Source of the DNA: an uncultured Chloroflexota bacterium
Lineage (GTDB): Bacteria > Chloroflexota > Limnocylindria > Limnocylindrales > CSP1-4
Reading direction: 5' to 3'
Assembly: GCA_903930745.1 (NCBI GenBank)
Contig: CAIYZX010000359.1
Span: 1 to 12,151, forward strand
Length of the DNA stretch: 12,151 nucleotides
The position numbers and the translations under genes were made by a program. Below, piece by piece: positions 1-5,940 of the stretch. Positions within the stretch are counted from its first letter, which is position 1. Each line of letters starts with the position of its first letter. The notes below the pieces were generated by a model that saw nothing but the letters and a program-made list of their open reading frames with translations, was not told where the DNA came from and did not search any database.

Positions 1-267
1 ATCCTGGTCCTGGAGCCGTACGACCACGACGACCGCCTGGACGCCGAAGCCGAGGACCGGCTCTGGCGCCTGGTCCAGGCCGCGTTCCGCGAGCGCCGCA
101 AGATGCTCCACAACGTGCTCTCGCGCCAGCTGCCCATCTCGTCCGACCGCGTGGACGCGGCGCTGGCCGCCGTGGGCATTGCCCCGGACCGCCGGCCGCA
201 GACCGTGGCCGTGGGGGAGTGGCTCGCGCTCGCCGAGGCGCTGGGCGACATCCCGGACGCCCGGTAG
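1..267 (+). CDS. rsmA: 16S rRNA (adenine-N6,N6) dimethyltransferase RsmA, C-terminal part (cut by window edge)
   Basis: This open frame enters from the left edge and ends at TAG; 88 codons are visible. The fragment contains a phenylalanine followed by ERRKMLHNVL, which matches the FxxRRKxLxN helix at the start of the C-terminal domain of the KsgA/RsmA/Dim1 family. A short helical domain with the pattern ISSDRVDAAL and a final GEWLALAEAL helix follow, as in the family. The enzyme uses SAM to dimethylate two adjacent adenines near the 3' end of 16S rRNA during small-subunit maturation. The Rossmann methyltransferase domain lies outside the window, so catalytic residues cannot be checked. rsmA directly upstream of ispE is a common bacterial arrangement and supports the call. 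A 51-bp gap separates its stop from the ispE start. Confidence 0.88.
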   Translation: MLVLEPYDHDDRLDAEAEDRLWRLVQAAFRERRKMLHNVLSRQLPISSDRVDAALAAVGIAPDRRPQTVAVGEWLALAEALGDIPDAR

Positions 268-294
268 GGCCCCCGCGTCCCGCCCGAAGCCTGC

Positions 295-327
295 CGATGA
301 CCGCCCGATGACCGCCCGATGACCGCC
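295..327 (+). repeat. Three perfect tandem copies of an 11-bp unit (CGATGACCGCC) ending in the ispE start codon
   Basis: The unit CGATGACCGCC occurs at 295-305, 306-316 and 317-327 with no mismatch. Each copy holds ATGA, giving ATGs at 297, 308 and 319 in three different frames because 11 is not a multiple of 3. ATG297 opens M-T-A-R-stop with TGA at 309-311, overlapping ATG308. ATG308 opens another M-T-A-R-stop with TGA at 320-322, overlapping ATG319 of ispE. The repeat is therefore a chain of two minicistrons coupled to ispE. No clear Shine-Dalgarno sequence precedes it. It may instead be a neutral replication-slippage product. Confidence 0.9.
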
Positions 328-1344
328 GATCCCACCCGCGCCCTCGCACCCGTCGTCCGTCTCGCACCGGCGAAGGTCAACCTCACCCTCGCCGTCCTGG
401 GCACGCGCCCGGACGGGTTCCACGCCCTCCACAGCGTCTTCGTCCCGGTGGACCTCGCGGACCGGCTCTCCGTCGCGGTCCTCCCGCCCGGGGCCAAGGA
501 CATCCTCCACGTCGATGGTCACGACGCCGGCCCCACGGAGGACAACCTCGTCCTGCGGGCCATCCGCGCCGCCCGCGAGGCCGCCCGGCCCGAGTGGGGC
601 CGCCCCGAGCCGCCACCCGCCCTCGCCGCGCGCCTGGAGAAGCGGATCCCGGTGGCGGCGGGCCTCGCAGGCGGCTCGTCCGATGCCGCCGCCGCGCTGG
701 ACGCCGCGCTCGAGGCCTGGGGCGTCACCCTGGACGCCTCCACCCGCCACGACGTGGCCGCCCGCCTGGGCTCCGATGTCCCGTTCTTCGCCGTGGGCGG
801 CCCCGCGCTCATCGAGGGCCGGGGCGAGCAGCTGACGCCGCTCCCGTGGCTCCGCGGTGACCTCGCCGGCGGTGACCGGCCCGGACTCCTGCTCGTCACA
901 CCGTCCTGTGGCGTCTCCACACCGGCCGCCTACCGCGCCTGGGACGAGGGGGCGCGGGTGCCGGGCGGCGCCGCCCGCATGGCGTCGCTGCACCTCGCCG
1001 AGGAGCTGCGCAAGGGCATCCTTGGCGTCGCGGACCTGGTCACGAGGGCGTCCGTCCTCGCCGCCGCCAACGACCTCGCTCCCGCAGCAGCGGTGGTGGA
1101 GCCCGGCCTGGTCCCGTTCAAGCGGGCGCTCCTGCGGCTGCTTGGCCGCCCGGTTGGCGTGTCCGGCTCCGGGCCCACCCACTGGGCGCTCTATCCTTCG
1201 CATGCCGAGGCGCAGGTGGCGGCGGACCTGGTCCGCGCGGCCGTGGCCCGCGGCGATGTCGTCGCACCCGGCCCGCGCGAGCCCTTCGTGGCCGCCGTCC
1301 GCATCCTCGCCCCCGCCCGAGCCACCAAGGGAGACAGCGCATGA
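319..1344 (+). CDS. ispE: 4-diphosphocytidyl-2-C-methyl-D-erythritol kinase (IspE)
   Basis: IspE is a cytosolic GHMP kinase that uses ATP to phosphorylate the 2-hydroxyl of CDP-ME in the MEP route to IPP and DMAPP. The protein has 341 residues, slightly longer than the usual 280-320. The N-terminal PAKVNLTL motif is at residues 17-24, with Lys19 the expected active-site lysine. The glycine-rich ATP loop PVAAGLAGGSSDAA is at 111-124, and GSDVPFF at 151-157 carries the expected catalytic Asp153. NDL at 271-273 and the C-terminal GHMP motif VSGSGPT at 291-297 are also present. The start is nearly forced: the same frame has a stop at 298-300, and ATG319 is the only start codon before the conserved N-terminus. 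Its stop overlaps the ridA start as ATGA (1341-1344). The odd feature is the triple repeat across its start. Confidence 0.95.
   Translation: MTADPTRALAPVVRLAPAKVNLTLAVLGTRPDGFHALHSVFVPVDLADRLSVAVLPPGAKDILHVDGHDAGPTEDNLVLRAIRAAREAARPEWGRPEPPPALAARLEKRIPVAAGLAGGSSDAAAALDAALEAWGVTLDASTRHDVAARLGSDVPFFAVGGPALIEGRGEQLTPLPWLRGDLAGGDRPGLLLVTPSCGVSTPAAYRAWDEGARVPGGAARMASLHLAEELRKGILGVADLVTRASVLAAANDLAPAAAVVEPGLVPFKRALLRLLGRPVGVSGSGPTHWALYPSHAEAQVAADLVRAAVARGDVVAPGPREPFVAAVRILAPARATKGDSA
1327..1334 (+). promoter_or_regulatory. Shine-Dalgarno sequence for ridA
   Basis: AAGGGAGA lies 6 nt before the ridA ATG at 1341, inside the last codons of ispE. It supports that start. It also shows that this organism uses conventional ribosome binding at some genes, in contrast to glmU and ispE, where no such site is seen. 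Confidence 0.6.
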
Positions 1345-1724
1345 GCCGCACCGTCGTCGCCACCACGAACGCCCCGGCCGCCATCGGCCCGTACAGCCAG
1401 GCCATCGCCCTGGACGGCCTTGTCTTCACCAGCGGCCAGCTGGGCCTCGATCCGGCAACCGGCGAGTTCGTTCCGGGTGGCGCCGCAGAGCAGGCGGAGC
1501 AGGTGCTGAGGAACCTGGGCGCCGTCCTCGAGGCCGCAGGCAGCTCCTTCGACGACGTGGTCAAGGTGACGATCTTCCTCGCCGACATGGCGGACTTCGC
1601 CGCCGTGAACGGGGTCTACACGCGCTTCATGCCCACCCCGCCGCCCGCCCGCTCCACCGTCGCGGTGGCCGGGCTGCCCAAGGCGGCGCTGGTGGAGATG
1701 GACGCGGTGGCCGTCCGCCGGTAG
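1341..1724 (+). CDS. ridA: RidA family enamine/imine deaminase (YjgF/YER057c/UK114)
   Basis: RidA hydrolyses reactive 2-aminoacrylate-type enamines and imines released by PLP enzymes, protecting those enzymes from damage. The protein has 127 residues, the normal family length. Family marks are GPYSQA from residue 16, SGQLGLDPATGE at 31-42, and a C-terminal PPARSTVAVAGLP block at 101-113 with Arg104 as the expected substrate-binding arginine. LVEMDAVA follows, with Glu119 in the expected place. The ATG overlaps the ispE stop (ATGA) and has a good Shine-Dalgarno sequence, so the two are probably co-translated. The pairing with ispE has no obvious metabolic logic. The family is broad, so the exact substrate is uncertain. 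A stable GC hairpin follows the stop. Confidence 0.93.
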   Translation: MSRTVVATTNAPAAIGPYSQAIALDGLVFTSGQLGLDPATGEFVPGGAAEQAEQVLRNLGAVLEAAGSSFDDVVKVTIFLADMADFAAVNGVYTRFMPTPPPARSTVAVAGLPKAALVEMDAVAVRR

Positions 1725-1727
1725 GCG

Positions 1728-1757
1728 CCCGCACCGGAGAGGTTCCAGGGGTGCGGG
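1728..1757 (+). terminator. GC-rich hairpin after ridA, terminator-like without a U-tract
   Basis: CCCGCACC (1728-1735) is perfectly complementary to GGTGCGGG (1750-1757), an 8-bp stem around a 14-nt loop that can itself pair GGA with TCC. It begins 3 nt after the ridA TAG and ends 20 nt before the -35 box of the glmU promoter. No run of T follows, so it is not a classical intrinsic terminator. Its position at the boundary between two transcription units makes a termination or 3'-end-stabilising role likely. Confidence 0.5.
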
Positions 1758-1777
1758 GCGGGCAGCGCGATGGTGGT

Positions 1778-1806
1778 TTGACACCCCCGCGGACCCGCCC
1801 CAGAAT
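1778..1806 (+). promoter_or_regulatory. Sigma-70-type promoter upstream of the leader ORF and glmU
   Basis: A perfect -35 box TTGACA (1778-1783) is followed by exactly 17 nt and a -10 box CAGAAT (1801-1806; 4 of 6 match TATAAT). Transcription should start near 1812-1815, only about 4-7 nt before the ATG at 1819. In sequence this GC-rich, a perfect TTGACA at optimal spacing in a 177-bp gene gap is unlikely to be chance. It marks the start of the glmU-CNNM transcription unit. Confidence 0.6.
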
Positions 1807-1818
1807 CCCCGCCCACAG

Positions 1819-1905
1819 ATGAACAAGCACGACACCTCCTCGGGCGCAGGCGCCCCTCCACCTCCACAGACCGCGACCGTGGCCCCTCGGCGGCACGCCA
1901 GGTGA
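1819..1905 (+). CDS. Candidate 28-residue proline-rich leader peptide overlapping the glmU start
   Basis: ATG at 1819 lies 12 nt after the -10 box of the promoter and opens 28 codons ending with TGA at 1903-1905. That stop overlaps the GTG start of glmU (GTGA, 1902-1905), so termination could feed reinitiation on glmU, which has no visible Shine-Dalgarno sequence. The peptide begins MNKHDTSSGAG, has four consecutive prolines at codons 13-16 (1855-1866), and ends in a basic segment APRRHAR. Consecutive prolines are known to slow ribosomes in an EF-P-dependent way. A short inverted repeat, GGGCG/CGCCC (1842-1846 and 1851-1855), sits just before the proline codons. No Shine-Dalgarno sequence precedes the ATG, so initiation would be leaderless or nearly so. 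I do not recognise the peptide. It may be untranslated 5' sequence, and similarity in related genomes would decide. Confidence 0.4.
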   Translation: MNKHDTSSGAGAPPPPQTATVAPRRHAR

Positions 1906-3326
1906 GCCCGTCGCGCTCTCGCGGTGCCCCGCGCCGCTCCACCGCCGTGGTCCTTGCCGCGGGCCTGGGCACGCGGATGAAGTCCTCCGCCCCCAAGGTC
2001 CTCCACCGGCTGTGCGGTCGCGCAATCGTTGACTACGTCCTTGACGCCGCCATCGAGGCCACGGGCTCCCGCCCGCTCGTCATCTACTCGCCGGCCACGG
2101 AGGGCGTCCGCGACCACGTGAGCGAGCGCGCGGACACCGCCCTGCAGGCTTCCCCGCGGGGCACGGGCGACGCGCTCCGGTCCGCCGTGGCGGCCCTCCC
2201 CGCGGACGTGGACGAGGTGGTGGTCCTCTCGGGTGACGTGCCGCTGGTCCGCGCGGACCTGGTGGCCGCCCTCATGGAGGCACGCGCGATGGACGCCGCC
2301 GCCATGGCGCTGGTCGCGGTGGACGCCATCGACCCAACGGGTCTCGGCCGCGTGGTCCGCAACGAGGCGGGCACAGTGGAGCGGATCGTGGAGGACAAGG
2401 ACGCCACGGACGACGAGCGCGGGATCAGCGAGATCAACGCGGGCCTCTACGCCTTCGATGCGGCGTGGCTCAGGCGCAGGATCGCGGACCTGCATCCCTC
2501 CCCGGTGACGGGCGAGCTGTACCTCACGGACCTCGTGGCGATGGCCCGTGCAGACGGGCGGCTGGTGGGCGTGCTGGACGTCGAGGACGACGGCCGCCTC
2601 ATGGGCATCAACGACCGCAGCCAGCTCGCGCGCGCCGAGTGGGACATGCGCGTGGAGATGAACGACCGCTGGATGAAGGCGGGCGTCACGATGCAGGACC
2701 CCTCCACGGTCTACCTGGACTTCGGCGTGGAGCTGAGCGTGGACGTGGTGCTGGAGCCCAACGTGATCCTCCGCGGGACCACGAAGGTGGGCGAGCGCAC
2801 GCGCATCGGCGCGGGCTCCCAGGTCTTCGACTCCGTCATCGGCCCGGACTGCGTTGTCTGGGCGAGCGTCGTGGAGCGGAGCACGGTGGAGGACCACGTC
2901 ACCATCGGCCCGTTCAGCCACCTGCGCCCGGGTGCGCACGTGGGCCGGCGCAGCGAGATCGGCAACTACGCCGAGATCAAGAACAGCCGCCTGGGCGAGC
3001 ATGTTCGCCAGCACCACACGAGCTACCTCGGCGACGCCGAGGTGGGCGACGACGTGAACGTGGGCGCGGGCACCATCACCGCCAACTACGACGGCGTGCG
3101 CAAGCACAGGACCGTCATCGGCAAGCGCGTCTTCCTTGGCGTTGACACCATGCTGCGGGCCCCGCTCGTGCTGGGCGATGACGCGAAGACCGGCGCCGGC
3201 GCCGTGGTCACGAGGGACGTGCCCGCGGGCAAGCTCGCGGTGGGCATGCCCGCCCGCATGCGCGACCCGAAGTCCATCCCGCCGAAGGACGCCCCGGCGC
3301 CCGATGGCGAGGCCCCCGCGCAGTGA
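1902..3326 (+). CDS. glmU: Bifunctional N-acetylglucosamine-1-phosphate uridyltransferase / glucosamine-1-phosphate acetyltransferase (GlmU)
   Basis: GlmU makes UDP-GlcNAc by acetylating glucosamine-1-phosphate with acetyl-CoA and then uridylating it with UTP, supplying peptidoglycan and glycan synthesis. The 474 residues are close to the usual 450-480. The N-terminal nucleotidyltransferase domain shows LAAGLGTRM from residue 18 and Lys32 in APKVLH. It continues with LQASPRGTGDA from 81, SGDVPLV with Asp112 as a likely metal ligand, and TGELYLTD at 203-210. The C-terminal left-handed beta-helix runs from about 270 to 445 with hexapeptide repeats. It carries HHTSYLGDAEVG with His372 as the expected catalytic base, then GAGTITANYDG, and closes with GMPAR at 448-452. 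A short proline/acid-rich tail follows. The GTG start overlaps the leader ORF stop, and the gene stop overlaps the next gene by GTGA. Confidence 0.96.
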   Translation: MSPSRSRGAPRRSTAVVLAAGLGTRMKSSAPKVLHRLCGRAIVDYVLDAAIEATGSRPLVIYSPATEGVRDHVSERADTALQASPRGTGDALRSAVAALPADVDEVVVLSGDVPLVRADLVAALMEARAMDAAAMALVAVDAIDPTGLGRVVRNEAGTVERIVEDKDATDDERGISEINAGLYAFDAAWLRRRIADLHPSPVTGELYLTDLVAMARADGRLVGVLDVEDDGRLMGINDRSQLARAEWDMRVEMNDRWMKAGVTMQDPSTVYLDFGVELSVDVVLEPNVILRGTTKVGERTRIGAGSQVFDSVIGPDCVVWASVVERSTVEDHVTIGPFSHLRPGAHVGRRSEIGNYAEIKNSRLGEHVRQHHTSYLGDAEVGDDVNVGAGTITANYDGVRKHRTVIGKRVFLGVDTMLRAPLVLGDDAKTGAGAVVTRDVPAGKLAVGMPARMRDPKSIPPKDAPAPDGEAPAQ

Positions 3327-4669
3327 GCGCACCGTTCGGCGAGATCCTGTTCCTTGTCATCCTGACGATCCTCGAGGGCTTCTTCGTCGCAGGCGAGATC
3401 GCGCTCGTCTCCATCCGCCGCAGCCGCGTGGAGCAGCTGGTGGACGAGGGCAAGCCCGGCGCGCGGCGCGTGCAGCGCCTGCTTGACGACCCCAGCCGGT
3501 TCCTCGCGGTCTGCCAGCTGGGCCTCACGGTCATCGGCTTTCTTGCCTCCGCGTACGCCGCCGTGAGCCTCAGCCAGGGCTTCGCCACCCTCCTCGAGTC
3601 CGGCGGCATGGACGCCTCCACGGCGGACCTCGTGTCGCTGGTGGTCGTCACCGTGATCCTGGCACTCTTCACGATCGTCTTCGCGGAGCTGGTCCCCAAG
3701 ACCCTGGCCCTGGCACACCCGGAGCGGTTCGCGCTGGTGCTCGCCGCCCCCTTGGACGTCCTCGCCCGCATCCTCCGTCCCGTGGTGGCGGTCCTGACGG
3801 CGTTCACCCGCGCCGTGACCCGCACGCTGGGCGCGGACCTCAACGTGGAGGCCCAGATCACCGCGGAGGAGCTCCGCCTCATCGTGGAGCGCGGCGGCGA
3901 GCAGGGGATCCTGGAGGCCGAGGAGGAGCAGATGATCAACGCGGTCATCGAGCTTGGCGGCCGGCGCGTCCACGAGGTCATGGTCCCGCGTGTCCAGATC
4001 GTGGCGCTCTCGGCTTCCGCCACCTTCGACGCCGCGATCGACACCGTGGTGGCCGAGGGCCACTCGCGCGTCCCCGTCTACGAGTCGTCCGTGGACGAGG
4101 TGGTGGGCATCCTGTATGCGAAGGACCTGCTGCCCTTCCTGAAGTCATCCGCCGTCAACCGGCCGGAGCTGCGCTCGCTGCTGCGCACGCCGGTGTTCGT
4201 TCCCGAGTCCATGTCCATCGACGACCTGCTGCACGAGCTGCAGCGGCGCAAGGTCCACATCGCCATCGTGCTCGACGAGTACGGCGGCACCGCGGGCCTC
4301 GTGACCATCGAGGACCTCCTCGAGGAGATCGTGGGCGAGATCCAGGACGAGTACGACGAAGAGGAGCCCCTCGTGGAGCGCCTCGCCGAGGGCCGCGTCC
4401 GCGTGGACGGCCGTGCGTCCGTGGACGAGCTGTCCGAGCTCTGGGACGACCTCAGGCTGGAGCTCGAGGATGACGACGAGTACGACACCGTTGGCGGGCT
4501 CGTGTACCACCGGATCGGCGGCATCCCGCAGCCGGGCGACGAGCTGCGCGAGGGCGGCCTGCGGATCACCGTGGAGTCCACGGATGGCCGGCGTGTCGCC
4601 AAGGTGATGGTGGTGCGCGAGCGGACCGTCGAGGACGAGTCCGCGCCGGAGGGCGAGGAGGAGCGCTAG
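3323..4669 (+). CDS. CNNM/CorC family membrane protein (DUF21, paired CBS domains, CorC_HlyC domain)
   Basis: The 448-residue protein has the full CNNM architecture. An N-terminal DUF21 membrane domain (about residues 1-185) has hydrophobic segments near 5-30, 60-85, 103-125 and 136-160, and the signature AELVPKT at 121-127. A CBS pair follows (about 205-330), opening with HEVMVPR and ending with LDEYGGTAGLVTIEDLLEEI at 317-336. The C-terminal CorC_HlyC FAD-like fold (about 350-435) includes YDTVGGLVYHRIG. Bacterial members are linked to magnesium or cobalt export and resistance; the old hemolysin label is historical. Its GTG start overlaps the glmU stop, with only a weak GAGG ten bases upstream, so translation is probably coupled to glmU. 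The acidic C-terminus is not unusual. Transport substrate cannot be told from sequence. Confidence 0.92.
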   Translation: MSAPFGEILFLVILTILEGFFVAGEIALVSIRRSRVEQLVDEGKPGARRVQRLLDDPSRFLAVCQLGLTVIGFLASAYAAVSLSQGFATLLESGGMDASTADLVSLVVVTVILALFTIVFAELVPKTLALAHPERFALVLAAPLDVLARILRPVVAVLTAFTRAVTRTLGADLNVEAQITAEELRLIVERGGEQGILEAEEEQMINAVIELGGRRVHEVMVPRVQIVALSASATFDAAIDTVVAEGHSRVPVYESSVDEVVGILYAKDLLPFLKSSAVNRPELRSLLRTPVFVPESMSIDDLLHELQRRKVHIAIVLDEYGGTAGLVTIEDLLEEIVGEIQDEYDEEEPLVERLAEGRVRVDGRASVDELSELWDDLRLELEDDDEYDTVGGLVYHRIGGIPQPGDELREGGLRITVESTDGRRVAKVMVVRERTVEDESAPEGEEER

Positions 4670-4702
4670 CTCCGTCTCCGCCGGGCCCCCATACGCCCAG
4701 CC

Positions 4703-4716
4703 CTGCCCCCGGGCAG
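4703..4716. terminator. Small palindrome between convergent CNNM and polyprenyl synthase genes
   Basis: The palindrome CTGCCCCCGGGCAG can form a 5-bp stem (4703-4707 with 4712-4716) and a 4-nt loop on either strand. It lies in the 48-bp gap between two convergent stop codons, 2 nt from the polyprenyl synthase TAG. No T-run follows on either strand, so function as a bidirectional terminator is only suggested by position. Confidence 0.3.
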
Positions 4717-4717
4717 C

Positions 4718-5740
4718 CTAGGCGCTGATCACCGCGTGCATGATCGCCACGAGCTTCTCGCGGGATGCCTCGTCCACCACGGTCAGGCTGTTGATGGCCG
4801 CGATCGCCGCGTCGCGGTGGCGGTGGGCCTCCGTTCGCGTGAACGTGTCCGCGCCGGCGCGCTCCAGGATGGCCACGGTCTCCGCGATCTCCTCGGCGGA
4901 CGGCTCATCCACAGCCTTGAGCTCGCGCAGACGGGCCAGGTCCGCGGGTGCCGCGTGCTCCAGCGCGTACAGGATGGGCAGCGTCTGCTTGTGGCGAGCG
5001 ATGTCCATCGGCACCTTGCCGGTCTTGGCCTCCACGCCCCAGATGCCCAGCAGGTCGTCGTTGAGCTGGAAGGCGAGGCCCAGGGACCAGCCGAAGGCGC
5101 GATACCCGGCGATGACCGCCTCGTCGTCCGTGGCGAGCAGCGCGCCCGCCTCGATGGACGCCGAGATGAGGGCCGCGGTCTTGCGGCCGATCATGTCGAA
5201 GTAGAGGGCCACGTTCATGGGCTGGCCCTGCGTGGACGTGGCGATGTCGATGTACTGGCCCTCGCACAGGAGGACGCAGGTCTCGTCGTACAGGCGCATC
5301 AGGCGCAGAACCCTGGTGTCCGAGAACCCGAGGTCCGTGAGGCGGTGCAGCGCGATGCGGCTGAGCGAGAAGATCAGGTCGCCGGTGTTGATCGCCTGCG
5401 GCACGCCGTGGATGGACCAGAGCGTGGGCCGGTGGCGGCGCTCCACGTCCCCGTCCTCGATGTCGTCGTGGACCAGGCTGAAGTTGTGGCCCAGCTCCAC
5501 GGCGGCGGCGCCGGGCAGCGCGCGCTCGTGCTCGCCGGTGATTGACTGGTACGCGAGCAGGCCCAGCAGCGGGCGCATGCGCTTGCCGCGCGGCCCCTCG
5601 GAGCCGTCCAGGCCCAGGTGGTAGCGGATCATCTCGTAGACGCCAACCGTGGACGCATCGCGGTCGCGGACGACGCCCAGGATCTCGGCCTCGGTGTCCG
5701 CCAGGAGCTGGTTCAGGTCGATGTCACGGGATACGGTCAT
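4718..5740 (-). CDS. Polyprenyl diphosphate synthase (trans-isoprenyl diphosphate synthase family)
   Basis: The 340-residue all-helical enzyme condenses IPP onto an allylic diphosphate to give a trans-polyprenyl diphosphate such as FPP, GGPP or longer. Visible motifs are RGKRMRP at 51-57 (IPP binding), the first aspartate-rich motif DDIEDGD at 92-98, and RRHRPTLW at 101-108. GRKTA with Lys187, and the second aspartate-rich region FQLNDDLLGIWG from 224, complete the set. In that second region the last Asp of DDxxD is replaced by Gly232, a form I recall in related actinobacterial and Chloroflexota enzymes. Chain length cannot be set with confidence; Ser88 and Leu89 occupy the region before the first motif that usually governs it. 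The gene is monocistronic, convergent with the CNNM gene and divergent from the glycosyltransferase. ATG at 5740 has no Shine-Dalgarno sequence but lies 8 nt after a -10-like box. Confidence 0.92.
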   Translation of the reverse strand: MTVSRDIDLNQLLADTEAEILGVVRDRDASTVGVYEMIRYHLGLDGSEGPRGKRMRPLLGLLAYQSITGEHERALPGAAAVELGHNFSLVHDDIEDGDVERRHRPTLWSIHGVPQAINTGDLIFSLSRIALHRLTDLGFSDTRVLRLMRLYDETCVLLCEGQYIDIATSTQGQPMNVALYFDMIGRKTAALISASIEAGALLATDDEAVIAGYRAFGWSLGLAFQLNDDLLGIWGVEAKTGKVPMDIARHKQTLPILYALEHAAPADLARLRELKAVDEPSAEEIAETVAILERAGADTFTRTEAHRHRDAAIAAINSLTVVDEASREKLVAIMHAVISA

Positions 5741-5748
5741 GGCAGGGG

Positions 5749-5754
5749 AGTGTA
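5749..5754 (-). promoter_or_regulatory. -10-like box for the polyprenyl synthase, consistent with a leaderless transcript
   Basis: On the minus strand TACACT (4 of 6 match TATAAT) is followed by 8 nt and then the ATG. Transcription starting 7-9 nt after a -10 box would begin at or next to the start codon. The context CGTACACTC matches CGTATACTC at the same distance before plsY. No convincing -35 box is seen. Confidence 0.4.
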
Positions 5755-5929
5755 CGACGTCCGACGATTACCTGTTCGCCCGAAGTAGCCTGTTGGATCT
5801 GCTGCGAGGGATTGCCCCCCGGAGGGTATGCCCTTGATCCGCCCGGCCCTTCCGCCATGGGTGTGCATCGATCACGCTGCCGAGACTGGCGGCCGCACCG
5901 GATCTCGGCCGGATGTGCCCGCCGGCGGT

Positions 5930-5935
5930 GGAGGA
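5930..5935 (+). promoter_or_regulatory. Shine-Dalgarno GGAGGA fixing the glycosyltransferase start
   Basis: GGAGGA ends 5 nt before GTG 5941. It selects that GTG over upstream in-frame starts such as ATG 5857, because the conserved glycosyltransferase fold begins about ten codons after 5941. Confidence 0.7.
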
Positions 5936-5940
5936 ATGGC

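Larger units (their letters stand above)
5741..5940. other. 200-bp divergent intergenic region between polyprenyl synthase and glycosyltransferase
   Basis: The gap holds the -10-like box for the polyprenyl synthase at its left end and the Shine-Dalgarno sequence of the glycosyltransferase at its right end. CCTGTT occurs twice in direct orientation, at 5771-5776 and 5789-5794, 18 bp apart. I found no convincing plus-strand -35/-10 pair. The glycosyltransferase reading frame remains open upstream through this gap, but that extension is not protein-like and runs into the polyprenyl synthase on the opposite strand. Confidence 0.5.

Noticed and set aside
1748..1763. Possible G-quadruplex in GGGGTGCGGGGCGGG after ridA
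   Set aside because: Only three runs of three or more G are close together. The same bases are better explained as the right arm of the hairpin 1728-1757.
1191..3332. Minus-strand open frame of 713 codons antisense to ispE, ridA and glmU
   Set aside because: It crosses three well-supported plus-strand genes and an intergenic gap with a promoter. Its translation is low-complexity His/Arg/Ala/Gly/Val without domain motifs. Long antisense frames are expected where third codon positions are nearly all G or C.
4736..5545. Plus-strand open frame of 269 codons opposite the polyprenyl synthase
   Set aside because: The opposite strand carries clear catalytic motifs. This frame shows only biased Arg/Val/His/Gly sequence and is a composition shadow.
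5542..5940. N-terminal extension of the glycosyltransferase frame
   Set aside because: It overlaps the polyprenyl synthase on the other strand and reads as Arg/Pro/Gly-rich noise. GTG 5941 has a GGAGGA at the right distance and directly precedes the GT-A fold.
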